Shown here in pieces: positions 1-5,908 of a stretch of DNA of 8,982 nucleotides. The notes under the pieces were generated by a model. That model was not told the DNA's origin, ran no database searches, and saw nothing but the letters and a program-made list of their open reading frames with translations. Source of the stretch: Pseudomonadota bacterium (GTDB lineage: Bacteria; Pseudomonadota; Alphaproteobacteria; Rhizobiales; Xanthobacteraceae). Positions within the stretch are counted from its first letter, which is position 1. Each line of letters starts with the position of its first letter. A program made the translations under genes and the position numbers. Where the stretch lies: contig JAEWBL010000174.1 in the NCBI GenBank assembly GCA_023391175.1, positions 1 to 8,982 on the forward strand, given 5' to 3'.

Positions 1-202
1 GATTCACGTCGAGGATGGCAGCGTCGATGCGCTCGGAGGTCGCGGCCGCGACCGCGGCGGCGAGGCTCGCGACCGGCCCGACCACGGTGTAGCCCAGCGA
101 CCTCAGATTGTCGTCGAGCCCCAGTGCCACGAGGTACTCGTCCTCAACGACGAGCACCCGCCTTCCCGACAAGATCATCTTCAACGCCCTGGCTGACTGC
201 AT
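1..202 (-). CDS. Response regulator receiver-domain protein, C-terminus cut by window edge
   Basis: Reading down from an ATG at 202, the first 67 residues have the pattern of a CheY-like receiver. There is a hydrophobic strand ending in the acidic pair E20-D21 (VLVVEDE, residues 16-22), a helix, the second strand YTVVGPV (38-44), and the third strand AAILDV with D65 as the expected phospho-acceptor. The conserved Thr/Ser and Lys would lie beyond the window edge. In alphaproteobacteria this N-terminal style (VLVVEDE, then a GYxVVGP strand) is common in single-domain regulators partnered with HWE/HisKA_2 kinases, but an output domain cannot be excluded because the gene is truncated. GAGGGG lies just upstream of the ATG at 202; an alternative ATG at codon 9 (178) would still keep the whole receiver fold. 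It is co-directional with efp but 125 nt downstream of it, with a hairpin and a possible promoter between, so it is probably a separate unit. Confidence 0.85.
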   Translation of the reverse strand, partial: MQSARALKMILSGRRVLVVEDEYLVALGLDDNLRSLGYTVVGPVASLAAAVAAATSERIDAAILDVN

Positions 203-228
203 GTCCCCTCAGGGCCATGTCAGGGTTC

Positions 229-253
229 AACCAGCGGCCGCGGGAAAAGTTCC
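229..253 (-). promoter_or_regulatory. Candidate EcfG-type (general stress response) promoter for the receiver gene
   Basis: On the minus strand GGAAC (253-249) is followed after 16 nt by GGTT (232-229). The known alphaproteobacterial sigma-EcfG consensus is GGAAC, 16-17 nt, CGTT, so this is one mismatch away. A start site a few bases after position 229 would leave a short leader of about 20 nt holding GAGGGG before the ATG at 202. Single-domain receivers of the general stress response are often under this sigma factor, which fits. A similar match at 4199-4224 on the plus strand faces no gene, so chance matches do occur. Confidence 0.35.
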
Positions 254-282
254 ACGCGCCGCAGCAAGGCATTGCACGAACG

Positions 283-308
283 CCGGAAGGTCGAATCCGC
301 CCTTCCGG
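283..308 (-). terminator. Hairpin just downstream of efp, possible terminator without U-tract
   Basis: CCGGAAGG (283-290) and CCTTCCGG (301-308) form a perfect 8-bp stem with a 10-nt loop; a further GAA/TTC pairing outside it is separated by a 2-nt bulge. On the minus strand it starts about 20 nt after the efp stop codon, the usual place for a terminator. No run of T follows, so it would be a weak intrinsic terminator, or a 3'-end stabiliser used with Rho. Confidence 0.45.
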
Positions 309-327
309 TTCGTCGCGAAGCCGGCGA

Positions 328-897
328 TCAGTCCTTCGCGCGTTCCACGTAGGAGGCGTCGGCGGTCATGATGACGACGCGGGTGCCGGCCGAGATGTGC
401 GGCGGCACCATGGTGCGCACGCCGTTGGAGAGCATGGCGGGCTTGTAAGAGGAGGAGGCCGTCTGGCCCTTCACGGTCGGCTCGGTGTCCACGATCTCCA
501 GCACCACGCGGGCCGGAAGCTCGATGGCGATCGGCACGCCGTTATGGGTGGAAAGCATGCATTCCATGCCTTCCTGCAGATAGACCGACTGGTCGCCCAT
601 CACATCCTTCGGCACGGTCACCTGATCGTAGGTTTCCGGGTTCATGAAGGTGTAGCCGTCGGAATCCTCGTAGAGGAAGGTGTGCGGGCGATCTTCCACG
701 AAGGCGCGCTCCACCTGCTCGGTGGTGCGATAGCGCTCGGAGATCTTCACGCCGTCGGAGATGCGGCGCATGTCGAGCTGCGTCACCGGCGTGCCCTTGC
801 CGGGGTGGATGTTCTCGGCGGTGAGCACCACGTACAGCTTGTCGTCGATGTCGACCACGTTGCCCTTGCGCAGGGTGCTGGCGATAACCTTGACCAC
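328..897 (-). CDS. efp: Elongation factor P
   Basis: EF-P binds between the ribosomal P and E sites and promotes peptide-bond formation at polyproline stretches. The product is 189 residues, against a usual length of about 188. An N-terminal KOW-like beta domain (residues 1-65) carries the loop HPGKGTP, with Lys34 at the tip, the residue that EpmA beta-lysylates. Two OB-like domains follow: the central one holds [17 protein letters not shown], and the C-terminal one holds [15 protein letters not shown] and the conserved KPAMLSNG segment. The start is taken as GTG at 897 (reads [15 protein letters not shown], as in alphaproteobacterial EF-P) with AAGGAAGAG just upstream. The frame stays open to an ATG at 1005, but those 36 extra residues are Arg-rich and not EF-P-like. 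It is divergent from epmA, the gene for its modifying enzyme. The identity is secure; the GTG start is very likely. Confidence 0.97.
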   Translation of the reverse strand: MVKVIASTLRKGNVVDIDDKLYVVLTAENIHPGKGTPVTQLDMRRISDGVKISERYRTTEQVERAFVEDRPHTFLYEDSDGYTFMNPETYDQVTVPKDVMGDQSVYLQEGMECMLSTHNGVPIAIELPARVVLEIVDTEPTVKGQTASSSYKPAMLSNGVRTMVPPHISAGTRVVIMTADASYVERAKD

Positions 898-978
898 GTC
901 GTCTCTTCCTTGACCTGATGCGCGGCGTCCGCGCCGATTGAAAACCGGGGGACGGCGGCGCCGTCTGGCTGGTTCGGC

Positions 979-1003
979 GCGCACCATAGCGATAATGGCG
1001 CGC
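979..1003. promoter_or_regulatory. Near-perfect 25-bp dyad in the efp/epmA divergent promoter region
   Basis: GCGCACCAT (979-987) and ATGGCGCGC (995-1003) are inverted repeats of nine bases with one mismatch, around a 7-nt spacer AGCGATA. The dyad centre (991) is almost exactly the midpoint of the 191-bp gap between the efp start (897) and the epmA start (1089), and its core is less GC-rich than the surroundings. This suggests an operator or overlapping divergent promoters. I could not assign convincing -35/-10 hexamers. The rest of the gap holds only the two ribosome binding sites. Confidence 0.4.
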
Positions 1004-1071
1004 AACGCCAGTCTTGCACCCGTCTTTCCGGCACCGCGCGGCGGCAGTGGCCGGCCGCTCCGACCGGCCGC

Positions 1072-1078
1072 AAGGAGG
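1072..1078 (+). promoter_or_regulatory. Strong Shine-Dalgarno site of epmA
   Basis: AAGGAGG, a near-ideal anti-16S match, ends 10 nt before the ATG at 1089. It settles that ATG as the epmA start, instead of the upstream in-frame ATG at 1014, whose extra 25 residues have no family resemblance. Confidence 0.8.
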
Positions 1079-1088
1079 AATCCATATC

Positions 1089-2162
1089 ATGGCGGTATCA
1101 AGTTCCCCGCCCGCGCCCCCCTCCTCCGCATGGTGGCAGCCGGATGTCCACGCCGATCGCCGCCCCTTCCTGCTCGCCCGCAGCCGCATCGCCGCCGCCC
1201 TGCGTGCAGCGTTCGTGGAAGACGGCTTCATCGAGGTGGAAACACCGGCGCTTCAGGTCTCCCCCGGCAACGAGACCCATCTGCACGCCTTCGGCACGGA
1301 CCTCATCAGCCCGGACGGCGCGACGCGCCGCCTCTATCTGCGCACCTCGCCCGAGTTTTCAGCCAAGAAACTGCTGGCGGCCGGCGAGTCCAGGATATTC
1401 GAGTTCGCCCGCGTGTTCCGCAATCGCGAGCGCGGCATGGCCCACCATCCGGAATTCACCATGCTGGAGTGGTATCGCGCCGGCGCGCCCTATACGGCGA
1501 TGATGGAGGATTGCACCCGCCTCCTTGTCCGCGCCGCCGAGGCAGGCGGGGTGAAGGCCTTCTTCTATCGTGACAAGCCGTGCGACCCTTTCGCCGCGCC
1601 GGAGCGCCTGACGCTCGTGGCGGCATTTAACCGCCATGCGGGGATGGATCTCGAAGCCCTTTTGCCGTCCGCCGGAGAAACACCGGATGCTGCCCGCTTC
1701 GCCCGTGCGGCGGCCGAGGCCGGCATCCGCACCGCGCCCGACGACACCTGGGCCGACATGTTCTCGCGCGTGCTGGTGGAGAAGATCGAGCCGCATCTCG
1801 GGGTCGGCCGCCCGACCATCCTGACCGACTATCCCGTGAGCGAGGCGGCTCTCGCCCGGCCCAAGCCCGACGACCCGCGCCTCGCCGAACGGTTCGAGCT
1901 GTATTGCTGCGGGCTGGAGCTTGCCAATGCCTTCGGCGAGCTGACCGATGCGCAGGAGCAGCGCCGGCGTTTCCAGAAGGACATGGACGAGAAAGAGCGG
2001 CTTTATGGCGAGCGCTATCCGCTCGACGAGGACTTTCTCGCCGCGCTGGCCCTCATGCCGCCGGCCAGCGGCTGCGCCCTCGGCTTCGACCGGCTCGCCA
2101 TGCTCGCCAGCGGGGCGCGGAGAATCGAGGATGTGCTCTGGGCTCCGGTGGCCGGAACTTGA
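1089..2162 (+). CDS. epmA: EF-P--(R)-beta-lysine ligase (lysyl-tRNA synthetase paralogue)
   Basis: EpmA (PoxA/GenX/YjeA) uses ATP to activate (R)-beta-lysine and attaches it to Lys34 of EF-P in the cytoplasm. The 357-residue product is a bare class II aminoacyl-tRNA synthetase core without the N-terminal anticodon-binding domain of LysRS, as expected for EpmA. E. coli EpmA is 325 residues; the excess is mainly a Pro/Ser-rich N-terminus. Visible motifs are motif 1 with ETPALQVSPGNE (51-62), motif 2 IFEFARVFRNRE (103-114) followed by the EpmA/LysRS hallmark HHPEFTMLEWY (119-129), the binding-site segment GLELANAFGELTD (275-287), and motif 3 GCALGFDRLAML (328-339) with Arg335. The start is set by the Shine-Dalgarno site at 1072-1078. 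It is divergent from efp and convergent with the STAS gene at 2235. EpmB, which makes beta-lysine and is linked to epmA in some genomes, is not in this window. Confidence 0.95.
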   Translation: MAVSSSPPAPPSSAWWQPDVHADRRPFLLARSRIAAALRAAFVEDGFIEVETPALQVSPGNETHLHAFGTDLISPDGATRRLYLRTSPEFSAKKLLAAGESRIFEFARVFRNRERGMAHHPEFTMLEWYRAGAPYTAMMEDCTRLLVRAAEAGGVKAFFYRDKPCDPFAAPERLTLVAAFNRHAGMDLEALLPSAGETPDAARFARAAAEAGIRTAPDDTWADMFSRVLVEKIEPHLGVGRPTILTDYPVSEAALARPKPDDPRLAERFELYCCGLELANAFGELTDAQEQRRRFQKDMDEKERLYGERYPLDEDFLAALALMPPASGCALGFDRLAMLASGARRIEDVLWAPVAGT

Positions 2163-2174
2163 AACACGCCACTT

Positions 2175-2227
2175 CGCTCAGGCGCCGCGCGGGCGTGAGG
2201 CGTTGTTCCGCTCAGGCGCCGCTCGGG
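2175..2227. repeat. Two imperfect 19-bp direct repeats in the convergent gap after epmA
   Basis: The 72-bp gap between the stops of epmA and the convergent STAS gene holds two copies of a 19-base unit starting CGCTCAGGCGCCGC, at 2175-2193 and 2209-2227, with 18 of 19 identical bases and a 34-bp period. Within the first copy and the following bases, CTCA/TGAG and CGCC/GGCG arms could fold into an imperfect stem, so the region may act as a weak bidirectional terminator. No T-run is present. It could also be a short local duplication with no function. Confidence 0.5.
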
Positions 2228-2234
2228 CTTCTGG

Positions 2235-2537
2235 TCAGTTGATCTCGAACAGGGTCGAGAAGCCGGAGATGTCGAACACCTCGCGGATCTGCGGCTGGAG
2301 CGAGGACAGCGCGAGCTTGCGCTTGGCCCCGCGCATGGCCTTGCCGGCGACCAGCAGCGCGCGCAGGCCGGACGACGACACGTAGTCCACGCCGGCGAGG
2401 TTCACGGTGATCCCCCCGTCGGTCATCGACACGACTTCCATAAGGCTCGCCTCGAACGGCTTGGCGTTGGGCGTGTCGAGGCGCCCCGCCACCTTCAGCA
2501 CCACGTCGCTTCCGACCTGCTCACGCTCGATGTGCAT
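2235..2537 (-). CDS. Stand-alone STAS-domain protein (anti-sigma factor antagonist type), copy 1
   Basis: A 100-residue protein that is entirely a STAS domain, of the SpoIIAA/RsbV type. It opens with IEREQVGSDVVLKVAGRLD (residues 3-21), where GRLD is the usual GRLD/GELD turn, and has NLAGVDYVSSSGLRALL (46-62). Ser55 lines up with Ser58 of B. subtilis SpoIIAA, the residue phosphorylated by the kinase partner; the preceding Asp of the family DSSG motif is Ser here. It ends with the hydrophobic strand and helix VFDISGFSTLFEI. Such proteins bind an RsbW/SpoIIAB-type kinase when unphosphorylated. Its ATG at 2537 lies inside the last codons of the upstream Na/phosphate-cotransporter-like gene (17-nt overlap), so translation is likely coupled. 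The nearby RsbW-like gene (4313-4756) is its likely kinase. It may tune the transporter instead of a sigma factor, which is inference. Confidence 0.9.
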   Translation of the reverse strand: MHIEREQVGSDVVLKVAGRLDTPNAKPFEASLMEVVSMTDGGITVNLAGVDYVSSSGLRALLVAGKAMRGAKRKLALSSLQPQIREVFDISGFSTLFEIN

Positions 2538-4170
2538 CAGCCTCTACTCGCTTGATGTCCGCCTCCGGGGCGGCCGGCTGATCCGGATTATCCTCATTCT
2601 CGGGCGTACGCAACGCAATCGCGCTGCGGCGCACCAGCCAGATCGCCCGCTCGAACAGGCTGGTCGCCAGCAACAGCTGCCGCGCGTCCGACCCCGCGCC
2701 AAGTGCCGAAGCGGCAAGCTGGCGACGGATGCGGTTCAGCATCTCCGAGCGATCACCGGAGAGCGCGATGATGAGATCGAGGTCCTCCACCGGCCCGTCC
2801 GTGGCGTCGGCGAGGGACAGGGTGATGGTGCGCAGCGATTCCGAGAGGGCGAAGGCCAGCGGCGGAACGTCCTCGAAGCCCTCCACCACCTCGGTGAAGT
2901 CGTGCAGCGTGTCCTGCAGGGTGCGCACGTTCTCCACCAATGCCTGGTGATGCAGCGCCACTTCCAGGCTGTCGCGGGCGAGGCCGACGACGATCAGTTC
3001 CGAGATGAACTGGTCGACGGCAAGGCCCACCGAGGCGGCGCCCCGCCACAGGGCAAGACGCTCGCCGGCATCGCCGCTGTCTTTCTGGTCGAGGTCCGGC
3101 AGCAGGGTCGGCAGCAGCTTGATCAATCGCAGCGTTTCGCTGACCGCGAGGTCGAGCGCGGTGGAAGGGTCGGCCAGTGCGTCGTCATGGATGAAGCGCG
3201 GGCGCGAGGCGCCGTCCTCGATCGTCGGCGGGCTCAAGGCGGCGGCGAACTTTTCGGAGATGCCGCGGGCGAAGGCGACCGGGATCGCACCTGCAAGCTG
3301 CAGGGACAGGAACAGGATCGACAGGGACATGGACGCCGCGCCCTTGCCCGCGGCAGCGAGGGTCGCGACCCCATCGAAGCCGACGAGACCCCCGAGGCCG
3401 AAGAAGGCCCCGATCAGAAGGCAGCCGACCGCCTTCACCAGCACATGGACGTAGCAGAGCTGGCGGCCCGTCCCTTCCAGCCCTCCGGCGGAGATGACCG
3501 CCGCGAGGCCCGAGCCGAGGTTCGCGCCGAGCACGATGAAGACCGCATCATTGAGGCCGAGGAGGCCGGCCTGCATCAGCGCCAGCACCAGAATGGTGGG
3601 GGTGGAAGACGACTGGCTGACGACCGAGATGGCAAACCCGAGAAAGAAGCCGAGCAAGGGCGTCAGATGGTCGGCAAGGCTCCCCGCCACGACCGAGATC
3701 TCGAGCGCCCGCGGCGCCTCCTTGATGAAATCGAGACCGAGCAGCGCCAGGGCGAGGCCGAATGCCACCCCCATCCATTGCGCCATGCCGCGGCGGCGGT
3801 CGAGGCGGAAGTGGAAGGCGATTCCCACGAGGCCCACGAGATAGAAGACGAGAAGCCGGAAATCGATCGCCGCCACGAAGACCAGCGCCGCGGTGCCCAC
3901 ATTGCCCCCGGCAACCACGGGAATGGCGTCGCGCGTGGTGAAGGCGCCGCCACGCACGAGATTGCCGCTAATGACCGCAACAGCGTTGGACGATTGAGTC
4001 GCCGCGCCCGCCAGCGTGCCGCACAGCAGCCCAGCCACCGGTGAGCGCGTGGCCCGGCGCAAAAGCGTGCGCAGCTTCCGGCCCGTCGCCTGCTGGAGGT
4101 GCGTCGCCATCGCCTTGAGGCCGACGAACAGAAGGCCGAGGCCGGCCACAAGCTCGGCAATAACGAGCAT
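2521..4170 (-). CDS. Na+/phosphate cotransporter family protein (PF02690 type) with C-terminal PhoU-like helical domain
   Basis: A 549-residue membrane protein of the NptA/YjbB type, thought to move phosphate with sodium. Two inverted half-repeats are visible. The first has TQSSNA (58-63) and GGNVGTA (88-94). The second has SQSSST (185-190) and GANLGSG (215-221), the paired QSS and GxN-G signatures of NaPi-II transporters. Hydrophobic segments fill residues 1-20, 45-75, 82-120, 132-148, 170-225, 240-265 and 280-300. Residues about 335-515 are long amphipathic helices in the style of PhoU, usual in bacterial members, followed by a polar tail. The first QSS motif is relaxed (QSSNA instead of QSSSA), so the substrate is less certain than the family. 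The start is the ATG at 4170, with GAGGGA 11 nt upstream. Its 3' end overlaps the STAS gene by 17 nt; 142 nt separate it from the RsbW-like gene before it. Confidence 0.9.
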   Translation of the reverse strand: MLVIAELVAGLGLLFVGLKAMATHLQQATGRKLRTLLRRATRSPVAGLLCGTLAGAATQSSNAVAVISGNLVRGGAFTTRDAIPVVAGGNVGTAALVFVAAIDFRLLVFYLVGLVGIAFHFRLDRRRGMAQWMGVAFGLALALLGLDFIKEAPRALEISVVAGSLADHLTPLLGFFLGFAISVVSQSSSTPTILVLALMQAGLLGLNDAVFIVLGANLGSGLAAVISAGGLEGTGRQLCYVHVLVKAVGCLLIGAFFGLGGLVGFDGVATLAAAGKGAASMSLSILFLSLQLAGAIPVAFARGISEKFAAALSPPTIEDGASRPRFIHDDALADPSTALDLAVSETLRLIKLLPTLLPDLDQKDSGDAGERLALWRGAASVGLAVDQFISELIVVGLARDSLEVALHHQALVENVRTLQDTLHDFTEVVEGFEDVPPLAFALSESLRTITLSLADATDGPVEDLDLIIALSGDRSEMLNRIRRQLAASALGAGSDARQLLLATSLFERAIWLVRRSAIALRTPENEDNPDQPAAPEADIKRVEADAHRA

Positions 4171-4212
4171 GGATCAGGCATTCCCTCGCGGTATCATGGG
4201 AACGACGCGAAG

Positions 4213-4248
4213 CCGGCCGAGGTTAAGCGGCCGGGACCGCGCAGTCCC
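4213..4248. repeat. Two short inverted repeats in the gap between the RsbW-like and NaPi-like genes
   Basis: In the 142-nt gap 4171-4312, CCGGCC (4213-4218) pairs with GGCCGG (4229-4234) around a 10-nt loop, and GGGAC (4233-4237) pairs with GTCCC (4244-4248) around a 6-nt loop. The two stems share bases 4233-4234, so they compete. They lie over 60 nt after the RsbW-like stop and within about 80 nt of the transporter start, so they could be part of a leader. No T-run follows, and no convincing promoter was found in this gap. Confidence 0.3.
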
Positions 4249-4312
4249 CCGACCAGCCATCATAGATCGCGAAGTGCGACACTCTCGTGAGCGGATGCGG
4301 CCTCGATCAGGC

Positions 4313-4756
4313 TCAGCCGGCTGCGTTGGCCACCAGGGTCAGCTGGTTTTCCTCGCCCTCGCGGCTGTAATCGAGCGTCTCGAGGAAATGGCGCATCAGC
4401 TGCACGCCGTGGCCGCCGATCTTGGCGTCCTCGATGCTGTCCGGCACCACCGGCTCGGCGATGCTGGTGGGATCGAAAGGGACGCCATTGTCGATCAGCC
4501 GCACCGCAACCCGGCCTTCCGGCAGGCGCCAGCACTCGATGCGGATGTGCGGCTGCCGGTCGGTGCCGGCGAAGCCGTAGGAGACGACGTTGGTCAGCGC
4601 CTCCTCGAGGCTGAGTTCCAGCGCGAAGCGGGTGGCGTCGGGCCAGCCCTGCTCATCGGCCAGCGTGCCGAGCCAGCCCGTGGCATCGGTGATGTCGTCG
4701 ATGCGCGCGCCCACATCGAGGGTCGAGACGAGGGTTCCGGCCGCGGGCGTCGCCAT
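4313..4756 (-). CDS. RsbW/SpoIIAB-like ATP-binding protein (putative anti-sigma serine kinase)
   Basis: A 147-residue GHKL-fold protein of the HATPase_c_2 class. The N box is ELSLEEALTNVVSYGF (47-62), with Glu52 and Asn56 as the Mg-ATP residues. The G1 box is LIDNGVPFDP (87-96), with Asp89 contacting adenine, and the G2 box is IGGHGVQLM (113-121). No sensor or membrane segment is present, so it is cytoplasmic. Family members phosphorylate a serine on a STAS antagonist and sequester a second partner, classically a sigma factor. The gene starts 11 nt after the stop of the upstream STAS gene, the classic antagonist-then-kinase order. The ATG at 4756 has only a weak GGCGG before it, so translation probably depends on coupling. 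No sigma factor gene is nearby; the alternative partner is unknown. Confidence 0.92.
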   Translation of the reverse strand: MATPAAGTLVSTLDVGARIDDITDATGWLGTLADEQGWPDATRFALELSLEEALTNVVSYGFAGTDRQPHIRIECWRLPEGRVAVRLIDNGVPFDPTSIAEPVVPDSIEDAKIGGHGVQLMRHFLETLDYSREGEENQLTLVANAAG

Positions 4757-4767
4757 AGGAGCCGCCG

Positions 4768-5118
4768 TCAGGTTGCCGGAGAGACGCCGGCGGCCGCGAG
4801 CGCCTCGTCCCGCGTGGCGTGGATGCCGACGAGCTGGTCGACGCCGGTGGCGCGCAGCACCTTCTCCACTTGGGGGTCGCAGGCGAACAGCCCCATCGTT
4901 CCCCCCTTGCGATGCAGCCCCTTGGCACCCGCGAGCAGCAGGCGGATGCCGATGGAGGCCATGAACGGCGTGCTGGAGAGGTCCACCACAAGCACCCGCG
5001 CGGCCTCGCAGGACGACTTGAACTCCGGCTCCACCGCCGCCGCGCCGGCAATATCCAGCCGGCCCTCAAGGCGTACGAGGATGATGTCGGGGCCGAGGGG
5101 CGTCCTCTCGATCTTCAT
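4768..5118 (-). CDS. Stand-alone STAS-domain protein (anti-sigma factor antagonist type), copy 2
   Basis: A 116-residue STAS-only protein. The first strand and turn are IILVRLEGRLDIAGA (12-26), and the phospho-site region is VVDLSSTPFMASIGIRLLL (44-62). Ser55 aligns with SpoIIAA Ser58; the neighbouring Asp and second Ser of the usual DSSG are Ala and Ile, a variant I associate with proteobacterial STAS proteins beside RsbW-like kinases. The C-terminal half continues the STAS fold (AGAKGLHRKGGTMGLFACD, then VEKVLRATGVDQLVGI). The start is the ATG at 5118 (MKIERTPLG): the frame is open further upstream, but that extension covers the intergenic hairpin and is not STAS-like. AGAGAGAAA upstream is only a weak ribosome binding site. 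It precedes the RsbW-like kinase by 11 nt and is its most likely substrate. Confidence 0.92.
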   Translation of the reverse strand: MKIERTPLGPDIILVRLEGRLDIAGAAAVEPEFKSSCEAARVLVVDLSSTPFMASIGIRLLLAGAKGLHRKGGTMGLFACDPQVEKVLRATGVDQLVGIHATRDEALAAAGVSPAT

Positions 5119-5145
5119 GGGGCCAGTTTCTCTCTGGATCGGGAA

Positions 5146-5162
5146 GCCCGCATCGCGCGGGC
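5146..5162 (-). terminator. GC-rich hairpin in the leader between the GNAT and STAS genes
   Basis: GCCCGC (5146-5151) and GCGGGC (5157-5162) form a perfect 6-bp stem with a 5-nt loop, 72 nt after the acetyltransferase stop and 28 nt before the STAS start. On the minus strand it is followed by TTCCC, too short for a strong intrinsic terminator. It could attenuate transcription between the two halves of the gene run, or shape the STAS leader. Alternating G and C tracts at 5207-5233, directly after the GNAT stop, include two CCCTGGGG copies 16 bp apart. Confidence 0.35.
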
Positions 5163-5233
5163 ACAGATTCAGTGAACCATACGACAGTTTCGTGACGCGC
5201 AGGAGAGGCCCTGGGGGACCCCTGCCCTGGGGC

Positions 5234-5908
5234 TCAGGCCTTTCGGGGGCGCGCGTAGAGCACGCCGGCGGCACCGGAATCGGTGCGGCAGCGGGCGTAG
5301 CCATGCCAGCCCTCGGCAAACAGCTCTTTCTGGCGCGCCGTGTCGAGAGGATCGACCAGAAGGGTCTCCTGCGGATCGAAGGTGGTGAAGTCGCGCACCA
5401 TCACGTAGCGCGCATAGCCGCCGAAGAAGAGCTGGATGTCGTAGATCGGAAACCCCTCGGCGAGCAGGCTCGCCCAGCTCGGCGTGTTCACCGGAGCGGC
5501 GGTGGAGAACAGCACCATGTCGGGCGGCGCCGCCTCGACCCGCGCAGCGATCAGCACCCGCTGCAGTCCCCGGCCCCGATAGGCCGGATGAACCGAGGCG
5601 CCGGCCAGCCGGCCCACCGACAGGGCGGGATCGAGCCCGAGCAGCCGATGCGGGCCATCCTTGGGCGAATGGTCGTGCTGAAGGATGCCGTAGGCGACCA
5701 GCAGCCCGCCGTCATAGAGCCCGATGATGAGGCCGCGTCCGCCGAGGATGCTTTCGAAATAGGACCGGTTCTCCGGCTTCACCACTTCGGGACGAACCAG
5801 CGGGCCGATGGCCAGATGATGAAGGGTGTCGATCGCGTCGAGATCGTCCGGCCCGAGCGTGCGCTGAGTCAGCGTAGAGGGCGGCGCGGCCTCGCGCAGG
5901 GCGTTCAT
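5234..5908 (-). CDS. GNAT-family N-acetyltransferase, substrate unknown
   Basis: A 224-residue protein with the acetyl-CoA-binding motif A in GRLAGASVHPAYRGRGLQRVLI (99-120): a beta-4 strand, then Arg111-Gly-Arg-Gly114 forming the pyrophosphate loop. The last position of the usual RxxGxG/A is Gln. A motif-B-like NTPSWASLLAEGF (141-153) follows, where Asn and the GF end are typical. GNAT enzymes transfer acetyl from acetyl-CoA to an amine; nothing here names the substrate, which could be a small molecule or a protein lysine. The ATG at 5908 overlaps the stop of the binding-protein gene by one base (TGATG); a GTG one codon earlier (5911) would give a 4-nt GTGA overlap. GGAAG lies upstream in either case. 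The tight overlap ties it to the sensor-side genes, while 115 nt separate it from the partner-switching genes that follow. Confidence 0.85.
   Translation of the reverse strand: MNALREAAPPSTLTQRTLGPDDLDAIDTLHHLAIGPLVRPEVVKPENRSYFESILGGRGLIIGLYDGGLLVAYGILQHDHSPKDGPHRLLGLDPALSVGRLAGASVHPAYRGRGLQRVLIAARVEAAPPDMVLFSTAAPVNTPSWASLLAEGFPIYDIQLFFGGYARYVMVRDFTTFDPQETLLVDPLDTARQKELFAEGWHGYARCRTDSGAAGVLYARPRKA

Noticed and set aside
38..53. Perfect 16-bp palindrome GGTCGCGGCCGCGACC
   Set aside because: It lies inside the receiver coding region over Ala, Val and Thr codons and is readily explained by GC-rich codon choice.
898..1005. N-terminal extension of efp to an ATG at 1005
   Set aside because: The 36 extra residues are Arg-rich and unlike EF-P. 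The GTG at 897 has a good ribosome site and puts the modified lysine at position 34, as in known EF-P.
2407..4044. Long plus-strand open frame (545 codons) opposite the NaPi-type gene
   Set aside because: Its product is a low-complexity string rich in Arg, Glu, Gly and His with no domain, and it lies fully antisense to a gene with clear family motifs. Long antisense frames are expected at this GC content.
4199..4224. GGAAC, 17 nt, GGTT on the plus strand, resembling an EcfG promoter
   Set aside because: It points into the antisense of the RsbW-like gene with no plus-strand gene downstream, so it is taken as a chance match. It also lowers confidence in the similar motif at 229-253.
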